Shown in pieces: positions 34,728 through 40,378 of a stretch of 40,378 nucleotides of DNA (the first letter of the stretch is position 1; each line of letters opens with the position of its first letter). Both the position numbers and the translations under genes were made by a program. This DNA comes from Candidatus Cloacimonadota bacterium (GTDB taxonomy: Bacteria; Cloacimonadota; Cloacimonadia; Cloacimonadales; PWNZ01): contig PWNZ01000148.1 of assembly GCA_003564135.1 (NCBI GenBank), positions 1 through 40,378 of the forward strand, in the 5' to 3' direction. The notes under the pieces were generated by a model. It was not told where the DNA came from, ran no database searches, and saw nothing but the letters and a program-made list of their open reading frames with translations.

Positions 34728-36050
34728 CTATATTCTTGGATCACTAAGCATCTTTTTCTTGTTGTCTATCAAGGCTCTTACCGGTTCCAGACCTTCAACT
34801 GAGTTTTGTTCAATAGCTGTAAGGATAGTTCCCCCACCGGAAAAGAAATAGTATTTTGGATCGTCGACTGCTTTAAGATACTTGCCTGGCAAAAGTAATC
34901 TGAACTCCTGCAATGTGTCACCACCTCCTAACATTTTAAAAGCGGAAATATTACTATCTAAACACTTAAAAAGAGCAACTGTCCCCTCATAAAAGTGAGG
35001 TGTCAGCCCCATGACTGCATTAACGAATATCGAGCTAGCCTGTTTGATTTTTTCAGCTATACCATCTTCTGTAAATGACCTGGGGTCAATATCCAACACG
35101 TAATTGAGCTTGGTTTTTGGTTTCAGGTCTCTAATGTCGATTGAACGATATTTTCCCTTGAACTTCCCTTCTAATGTGTCTGACTCGACTACTATTACCG
35201 GCTCAATAACTTTACCCGGATACTTCTCACTGTAGTCCAAGAACTCTCTAGCGGCAATAATATCGTCTTTTTCTATTCCAGCTATCTCAATATCATATTT
35301 TACGGCAAGCCAGGCATTATAAATAATCCCACCTAAAATTAGATAATCCACTTTTTTCAGTAAAGCTCTCAAGGGCCCTATCTTGGTGTCAAACTTAGAA
35401 CCGGCAATTATTGCAACCATAGGTTTGGATGGTTCAAATACTCGATTCAAATTAAGTATCTCGTTTTGCATGAGGTAACCGGCATAAGATGGTAAATACT
35501 TAGTGATACCAACTGTTGAGCTATGAGGTTGCCAGGAGCCGAAAGCATCATTGACGTAAACATCTGCTAAGCCGGCAAGTTGTTGAGAAAATTTATCAGC
35601 TTCTTCACCTTGCGCCTCTTCGCCCTGAAACCACCTGCTATTTGGTAGGTATAAGCCTCGAATCTTACCTTCACGAAGTTTTTTAATGACTAGATTGATC
35701 GATGTATCAATTCCTGTATAACCATAGTTATCTTGACGGAAAAACTCGGGCACGTAGAACTTAGTGTAAAGCTTCTTTTCTAAGTAGCGGACTATTGGTA
35801 TCACAGAATTTTTTGACGAAATATTTATTTCATTTGTTTTCTTATCTCGGGGCCGACCGATATGCGTCATCAAGATAAGCTTTCCACCCTTGGCCATGAT
35901 ATTAAACAGTGTACCAAAAGTTATGTCGATACGAAATGGGTCTTTGATCTCACCACTTTTAACTACATTGTGATCCACCCTTACTAATACAACCTTGTCA
36001 TTTAAGTCTGCTTCCTGAACCTTGGGCAACTCTTCAATAAATTCTTTCAT
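34728..36050 (-). CDS. pgk: Phosphoglycerate kinase, divergent
   Basis: The start is the ATG at 36050 (MKEFIEELPK), nine bases after AGGAG; the TTG three codons before touches that site. The product has 440 residues, longer than the usual 390-415. Recognisable motifs are VLVRVDHN (22-29; usually VRxDFN), MTHIGRPR (61-68), YVNDAFGSW, IAGSKFDTKIGPL (nucleotide-binding lysines), VNAVMGLTP, LGGGDT and FFSGGGT. The family's HRAHAS element is QPHSS and its upstream RFH is RWF, so substrate-binding residues differ. It converts 1,3-bisphosphoglycerate and ADP to 3-phosphoglycerate and ATP in glycolysis. It is monocistronic with a good promoter upstream. Confidence 0.88.
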   Translation of the reverse strand: MKEFIEELPKVQEADLNDKVVLVRVDHNVVKSGEIKDPFRIDITFGTLFNIMAKGGKLILMTHIGRPRDKKTNEINISSKNSVIPIVRYLEKKLYTKFYVPEFFRQDNYGYTGIDTSINLVIKKLREGKIRGLYLPNSRWFQGEEAQGEEADKFSQQLAGLADVYVNDAFGSWQPHSSTVGITKYLPSYAGYLMQNEILNLNRVFEPSKPMVAIIAGSKFDTKIGPLRALLKKVDYLILGGIIYNAWLAVKYDIEIAGIEKDDIIAAREFLDYSEKYPGKVIEPVIVVESDTLEGKFKGKYRSIDIRDLKPKTKLNYVLDIDPRSFTEDGIAEKIKQASSIFVNAVMGLTPHFYEGTVALFKCLDSNISAFKMLGGGDTLQEFRLLLPGKYLKAVDDPKYYFFSGGGTILTAIEQNSVEGLEPVRALIDNKKKMLSDPRI

Positions 36051-36087
36051 AAATAACAACTCCTAAAATGTTTCGTATGTCGTTTGT

Positions 36088-36115
36088 TACATAAAAATAC
36101 ACAGATAAATGTCAA
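36088..36115 (-). promoter_or_regulatory. Candidate promoter of pgk
   Basis: On the minus strand a perfect TTGACA (36115-36110) is followed 16 bases later by TATGTA (36093-36088), 37 bases before the pgk start codon. Confidence 0.55.
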
Positions 36116-36504
36116 GCTTATAGTAAACCTTCGGAGCATTAAAGGGCAAATCTCCAGCGAAGGGGCTACTCTATATATGCTCACCGTTAATGGATTAAAG
36201 ACCGTAATAGATTACCTGAAAGGATAAGATGTGGTTAAAGAAATTTATTTCTCCATCTTATCCCGGATGTAATCGGGGGTATCTCAAAAGAATTATCCGG
36301 AACCCTTATCTATTGCCGATTTATCATTCAGATGTTAAAGTCACTCATCCCGTAACCGGACATAAAAATGACCACTAGGCAAGCCAATGAGAAGAGAAGA
36401 ACACATGATATCCTCACTACGATATCCTTGTCTCCCCTATTACGATTTATACTGCAAAAAAATCGCTGTATAAAAATATGGAAGATCTCTTAGTGATAAA
36501 TTAA
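36116..36504. other. Gap upstream of pgk with a long hairpin
   Basis: No supported gene in about 390 bases. The main structure is GGATAAGATG (36222-36231) pairing with CATCTTATCC (36254-36263), with an inner AGAAA/TTTCT stem (36239-36243 and 36248-36252). GATATCCT is repeated near 36410-36435. All six frames are broken by stops. Confidence 0.6.
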
Positions 36505-36816
36505 TCAATAACTTACGCGAAACCTCTGAGCTTTCCGGCTTTTTTTCAGCCGGTTGACTCGTTGTCCGATTTTTGCTTTATGCTCATAATCGGAATATGA
36601 TGGGTCTTTTAGGTCGGTCCATGTCTGGCAAGGGATACGATCACATTGCCCACAGTCTGCTATCTTTTTTTCCTGGACACATCCATATATTGGGCAATTG
36701 TCGATATCATAATATTTGACCCACCAAGGCTTTCCCTTCAGTGATGCGCATCCTTTACATCTGTCCTGATAATGAGAACAACCACTACAGTAATAACCAC
36801 AGGGACTAATCAGCAT
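36505..36816 (-). CDS. DUF3795-type cysteine-rich small protein
   Basis: The start is the ATG at 36816 with GGAGG five bases before; a TTG four codons earlier lies on the ribosome site. The product has 103 residues, ten of them cysteine: C6, C10, C13, C20, C23, C41, C46, C55, C58 and C63. The pattern CGYYCSGC, RCKGC, CPIYGC and CGQCDRIPC is that of DUF3795 proteins, which are thought to bind zinc and have no settled function. The C-terminal third is basic. It lies 51 bases after the FGE-sulfatase-like gene and may be co-transcribed with it. Confidence 0.88.
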   Translation of the reverse strand: MLISPCGYYCSGCSHYQDRCKGCASLKGKPWWVKYYDIDNCPIYGCVQEKKIADCGQCDRIPCQTWTDLKDPSYSDYEHKAKIGQRVNRLKKSRKAQRFRVSY

Positions 36817-36867
36817 TATTTCCTCCAATTGTTTTGTTATTAATTGTTTACTATGCCGTGCTTGCTA

Positions 36868-37749
36868 TTAACGGTCAATTGCGCTTCTAAATAACCTGAA
36901 GCCGGTGAAATTATTACCTCTTAAAACATCGCTAAGGCTGGGATAGTCAACAGCGCAGTATTCATGATCAAAACACCAAGCCCCACCACGTGTATCACGA
37001 CTGGGGCTTCCATCGGGAGTCTGACAATATTCCCACAGATTTCCACTCATGTCATAAATCCCTAACTCATTTGGTAGTTTCAGACCGACCGGATGTGTTA
37101 TTCCATTGGCATTCTCGATAAACCAAGCATAATCAGTAAGCAGAGAATCTTCATCTGTTCCGGCATACTTATTATTAAAGGTTCTTGCTTCCTGAGCAGG
37201 TATTCCTCCTCTAGCTGCAAACTCCCATTCTAAACGGGTCGGTAATCTTAATCCGTTGTTTTCACGTGTAAAATGGATATTCCTAACTCTTTGCCAAGAG
37301 CTATCCCAGTCATCCGGCCATTCATCGGGATCGTATCCATAGTCATTGCTCTCATCCGCATAGCTGTAGCATGGTTCTAAATCCAACTCTAAGCTCAAGC
37401 GATTGCAAAAGTCGACAACATTGAACCATGTGACGCCTTCAACCGGAAGATGGGGTCGTTTAGGTAAACCATTATTGCTGAAAGTTGACGGGTTACTACC
37501 CATTACTCTGCTGTACTCCTCTTGCGTTACAAGGTTAACAGCTACATAAAAGGATGGCACCTTGATTCCCTCAAGCAAATCACCACCTTCGACATAAATC
37601 ATCTCTCCCGGACGAGTACCTTCACCGACTTCATGAATTAATGAGGCTTCTTCGTCACCTCCTACAGAATGGAAGACCAGCATATAAAGGATACATAGTA
37701 TTGATAAAATACTCATTCCGGTAAGTATAAATGCTAAAGCTGTTCTCAT
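36868..37749 (-). CDS. Membrane-anchored formylglycine-generating-enzyme-like (FGE-sulfatase domain) protein
   Basis: The start is the ATG at 37749 (MRTALAFILT), five bases after GGAG; an upstream TTG precedes the ribosome site. The product has 293 residues. Residues 5-27 are a membrane anchor, and the rest is an FGE-sulfatase/SUMF1 fold: PGEMIYVEGGDLLEG, VTQEEYSRVMGSNPS, PVEGVTWFNVVDFCNRLS, LRLPTRLEWEFAARGG, GIYDMSGNLWEYC and DTRGGAWCFDHEYC near the end. Many such proteins are not sulfatase activators but binding or structural domains. The close C-x5-C pair in the terminal segment recalls the catalytic cysteine pair of true FGE, with one extra residue of spacing. No sulfatase gene is nearby. 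It would face the periplasm. Confidence 0.88.
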   Translation of the reverse strand: MRTALAFILTGMSILSILCILYMLVFHSVGGDEEASLIHEVGEGTRPGEMIYVEGGDLLEGIKVPSFYVAVNLVTQEEYSRVMGSNPSTFSNNGLPKRPHLPVEGVTWFNVVDFCNRLSLELDLEPCYSYADESNDYGYDPDEWPDDWDSSWQRVRNIHFTRENNGLRLPTRLEWEFAARGGIPAQEARTFNNKYAGTDEDSLLTDYAWFIENANGITHPVGLKLPNELGIYDMSGNLWEYCQTPDGSPSRDTRGGAWCFDHEYCAVDYPSLSDVLRGNNFTGFRLFRSAIDR

Positions 37750-37765
37750 CTTCTCTCCTAAATTA

Positions 37766-38299
37766 TTAGTTATACGCAAAACCGGAGTTCAATTTTGCCA
37801 TATACGCATACCCGCTGAAAGTTCCTGTCAAACCTTCATCGATAATAAAACCATCTTTTTTTTAAGCGAGTACCATAAATATATCCATTGCCCTGATTGT
37901 CAATAGCAAAATCAACCACACCCTTATATTGTCCGCTTATATGGGAATCAGCATCATTATCCATCGCAATCTTTCTTGCCTCAAACCCGAGAGCTTGTCT
38001 TGCCCAGCTAATTCCTCTCTCTTTGTTCATCTTCACTAAAAAATATCTGAGTCCCACTTACTTTCCAGCTCAACACCAAACACTTTCGCATCTTTGCAAT
38101 AACCGGTACTATAAATATTCTTTTCATCATCAATACCTATACCCTGTACATAAGCGCGCACTGTTCAGCCTATGATCTCAGTCCATGGTCAGTCCGGCGC
38201 ATTTTCATCCACTTTTTCGGCACAGCTGTTGTAAATCGAGGTAAATGCTTCCATCAATGAACATATTACCAACAACCTATTGTTAAAGTAATTCTTCAT
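37766..38299 (-). pseudogene. Decayed beta-propeller (SBBP-like) gene with stops and homopolymer frameshifts
   Basis: From an ATG at 38299 the frame starts with a signal-like MKNYFNNRLLVICSLMEAF. It is cut by two in-frame TGA codons, then resumes as YVQGIGIDDEKNIYSTGYC, a propeller blade. At a run of six T (38043-38038) it moves to a second frame with FLVKMNKERGISWARQ and DFAIDNQGNGYIYGT. At a run of eight A (37863-37856) it moves back to GFIIDEGLTGTFSGYAYMAK, ending at TAA 37768-37766. Blade motifs such as GI-x-D-x-x-x-N-x-Y-x-TG are typical of SBBP repeats in secreted proteins. One T lost and one A gained would restore the frame. It lies directly upstream of the FGE-like gene. Confidence 0.72.
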
Positions 38300-38524
38300 T
38301 ATATCTATTCTCACTTATACAGCACCAAACTTAAACTATAAAGATATACTATTACTTACCAGAAAGAAGTGGAAATCATTTTATATATATAAATTATTCA
38401 AGTAATTATATACTACCTATAACGCTATATACCGTTTATATTTCATCATGACATAGTAACACGTTTTAGGTGTAAAACACTCCTTAACCCCAGGACTACT
38501 CTTAAGCTAATAATTAAGCATATA
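38300..38524. other. AT-rich spacer, no gene seen
   Basis: This stretch is very AT-rich, with a TATATATATA tract near 38381-38392 and TATAAT-like boxes on the minus strand. It could contain the promoter of the decayed propeller and FGE-like genes. I see no open frame or repeat of note. Confidence 0.5.
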
Positions 38525-38564
38525 CAAAAACCGGTAAAAAGCAAAAAGTATCGCTTCTTACCGG
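38525..38564 (-). terminator. Terminator of the large secreted-protein gene
   Basis: On the minus strand CCGGTAAGAAGC (38564-38553) pairs with GCTTTTTACCGG (38542-38531) with one A-C mismatch, around a ten-base loop, and is followed by TTTTTG. It lies about 65 bases after the stop codon. Confidence 0.75.
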
Positions 38565-38627
38565 CTCTTAATCTTTTAATTATGCAAGTATTGGAGTCTT
38601 TATCTAGGCAATCTCCCGATACATACT

Positions 38628-40378
38628 TTATCTGATCATCACCATTTTCCTTACCAGCGTCTGCTCTGCGCCGGTCAGCCTGTAGAAGTAGACACCGCTG
38701 CCAACCTCCCGGCCCTGGCAGTTAAGGCCGTTCCAGACTATCGTATGCCGGCCCTGCTCCAAATGCTCTTCATCCAGCAGGGAAGCAACCGACTGCCCTT
38801 TAATGTTGTAAACTTCGAGACTTACCTGCTTATCTCGTTTCAAATCGAACGATAAATTAGTGTCGGGATTAAATGGGTTGGGATAATTTGGGTGAAGCTG
38901 CATTGCAGGTATTTTTTCGGCAATCTCATCTTCTCCTACACTTAGGTCAACATTCATATCTATTCTTTGAGCGTATAAGTTACTTATTTCAGCTATATCT
39001 GACGAACGGCCGTCAAGCCAGATGACGAGAGCGGAGTTATCTACAAAAGGTATCACTCTGGCTCTAACCTGTCTGCAATTCTTGACTATCATAGGCGAAC
39101 CCTCAGGTCCCCAGTAGGTTCTTCCATCTTCAATCGAAGCTATTTGTATATGCAGATCAACGCCTTCTTCACCGTAATTATTTTCCCATAACAGAAGAAC
39201 TTTATCTTCAACTAATGATAACACCGGGTAATCATGTTCGATTATCTGTTTAGCAGCAAACGGTGCAGGGTCACCCCATAAAAGGTTTCCTTGCATATCG
39301 ATTTTTTGGTAGCTTATATCCCGAGATCTGGGTTCATGACGGTCATCACGGAAGGCAAAATAGGCATATCCATTCTCATGGTAGCTAAGTGAAACCAGAA
39401 CTTGATCGTTATCATAATCTGCCAGTGGAATACCATTCTCTTCCCACATTATCTCACCTTGAGGGCTAATCAGTTGACCGTAAAGACTGTGATATCTGCG
39501 AGCTCCTTCTGTATGACGCCCGTCTTCCCAAATAACTAAAACACCTTCATCGGTTAAAACAGCCTGAGGTCTTAGTTGCCGAAAACCCGGATAATCGACA
39601 ACAACCTCGCCGTACTCATCCCAGCCTGCGGCTGCATTGCCATCTTCATCGATTCGTTTGATATAATAGGTGTTGCCCTCTGAGCCGTACTGTCCACTTC
39701 GTCTCCAGAGAATATACTCACCATTGATAACCTCTTTTACAACATTATCGGAAACATACCCGCCGATCTGCCAGGCAATAGTTACTCCTTCCTCTCCCCA
39801 CTGTTTTTCACCATTGATGATTTTCTGCGCTCTGGTATCCCGTTGGTAAGAAAAGTCCTCGCCGGGGTCGGTTTCGTCATAAACGATAATATAAGCCTCT
39901 CCGCGCCGGGAAATAATGGGGTTGTCCTGAGTATAAACATCATCAGTAGCCGACACTCTTATCCCTAAACCTGTTCCGTCGGGGTCCCACAATCTTTCAC
40001 CATTAGGACCGATAGCCTGTGCATAAACCAATGCATGGTTAGCTCTTTGCTCAACCCAGGCCAAGGCAATACCACCGCTGTGGTGGGGAACGACACTTAT
40101 ATGACGCCGGCCTGTTCCGCTTAATTGATCAGCACCTGTATGTTCGGTGACGAATATACCGTTTTCTTCGAACAAATGATTGCCGTCTTTATCAATTTTC
40201 TGAACCATAATCCGGTACCCCAGATATATTGTTCTTTGGTCAGTCCAGACAATGTAAGCATACTCACCATTGCTTACAATATTATGATTACTAACAGATC
40301 TGGAAATCCCTTCATGAAACATTTGACCGTTTTCAGGCTGCAGTTCATTCATTTCGCCATCATATATTTGATAGTAGA
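38628..40378 (-). CDS. Large secreted propeller-like protein with C-terminal sorting domain (5' end outside window)
   Basis: The minus-strand frame is open to the last base of the window, so the apparent start at 40352 is internal and the N-terminus is missing. At least 582 residues are visible. The repeats have the form VQKIDKDGNHLFEENGIFVT, AQAIGPNGERLWDPDG, QLISPQGEIMWEENGIPL and YQKIDMQGNLLWGDPA, each following a stretch such as YIVWTDQR or VLVIWEDGRH. This WxDxR/GxLxW pattern is a bladed beta-propeller of extracellular proteins. The C-terminus is LHPNYPNPFNPDT, GSGVYFYRL and VRKMVMIR, the sorting-type domain shared with the proteins at 1-6464. Ligand and substrate are unknown. A terminator follows. 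Confidence 0.9.
   Translation of the reverse strand, partial: YYQIYDGEMNELQPENGQMFHEGISRSVSNHNIVSNGEYAYIVWTDQRTIYLGYRIMVQKIDKDGNHLFEENGIFVTEHTGADQLSGTGRRHISVVPHHSGGIALAWVEQRANHALVYAQAIGPNGERLWDPDGTGLGIRVSATDDVYTQDNPIISRRGEAYIIVYDETDPGEDFSYQRDTRAQKIINGEKQWGEEGVTIAWQIGGYVSDNVVKEVINGEYILWRRSGQYGSEGNTYYIKRIDEDGNAAAGWDEYGEVVVDYPGFRQLRPQAVLTDEGVLVIWEDGRHTEGARRYHSLYGQLISPQGEIMWEENGIPLADYDNDQVLVSLSYHENGYAYFAFRDDRHEPRSRDISYQKIDMQGNLLWGDPAPFAAKQIIEHDYPVLSLVEDKVLLLWENNYGEEGVDLHIQIASIEDGRTYWGPEGSPMIVKNCRQVRARVIPFVDNSALVIWLDGRSSDIAEISNLYAQRIDMNVDLSVGEDEIAEKIPAMQLHPNYPNPFNPDTNLSFDLKRDKQVSLEVYNIKGQSVASLLDEEHLEQGRHTIVWNGLNCQGREVGSGVYFYRLTGAEQTLVRKMVMIR

Noticed and set aside
34541..34744. 67-codon minus-strand frame overlapping the pgk end
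   Set aside because: No ribosome site, random-looking product, and it covers the repeat patch.
38150..38200. UGA as a sense codon (two in-frame TGA in the propeller remnant)
   Set aside because: Other intact genes here end in TGA, for example rimI, and the same remnant also has two frameshifts, so decay explains it better.
1..40378. CRISPR array, insertion sequence, prophage or tRNA gene
   Set aside because: I found no regularly spaced repeats, transposase or integrase motifs, phage genes or tRNA cloverleaf apart from the tmRNA.

Overview
The window is an AT-rich stretch of a bacterial chromosome with dense housekeeping genes and several very large secreted proteins. Four of the exported proteins end in the same C-terminal module: a YPNPFNP-type or YPNPS motif, then an Ig-like FlgD-type fold, then GSGxYFYR and a terminal basic R. 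With the TonB receptor, the LysM lytic transglycosylase and the cobalamin system, this points to a Gram-negative of the Fibrobacteres-Chlorobi-Bacteroidetes-like grade, most probably Cloacimonadota. The assignment is inferred from protein style; no rRNA is present.

Layout. 1-6464 (+): the 3' end of one giant secreted protein and a complete 1716-residue secreted metalloprotease that is its tandem paralogue. 6694-7044 (-): tmRNA. 7230-14397 (-): lipoprotein, SppA, an unrecognised one-TM protein, radical SAM protein, family 2 glycosyltransferase, NusB and RibH. 14798-15142 (+): RRM RNA-binding protein with a clear terminator. 15196-16113: long gap with inverted repeats and one doubtful ORF. 16114-24896 (-): CtpA, a dTMP kinase gene split by an in-frame stop, NadB, RimI, MltD-like transglycosylase, sugar-nucleotide epimerase and a GcvT-like protein. 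25161-34315: a cobalamin-uptake region (riboswitch, BtuF and BtuC; then ATPase, TonB receptor and a secreted beta-propeller), interrupted by a divergently oriented Rrf2-IscS-IscU iron-sulfur operon. 34728-36050 (-): a divergent phosphoglycerate kinase. 36505-40378 (-): DUF3795 protein, FGE-sulfatase-like protein, a decayed beta-propeller gene and the C-terminal part of another giant secreted protein.

How the genes fit together. The B12 riboswitch probably controls btuF-btuC. The btuD-btuB-propeller genes form a second minus-strand operon in which the propeller occupies the place of the Bacteroides surface cobalamin binder BtuG. The Rrf2 regulator with three cysteines probably autoregulates iscS-iscU. 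RimI, NadB, dTMP kinase and CtpA are tightly packed or overlapping and are probably co-transcribed.

The points most worth a second look are: the ochre codon that cuts dTMP kinase exactly in frame; the BtuG-like propeller with a sorting domain; Arg/Asn/Ser-rich inserts at one loop position in the repeated Ig-like modules of the giant proteins; the sharp homology boundary between the tandem paralogues; the IscU-DUF59 fusion; and the homopolymer-frameshifted propeller remnant.
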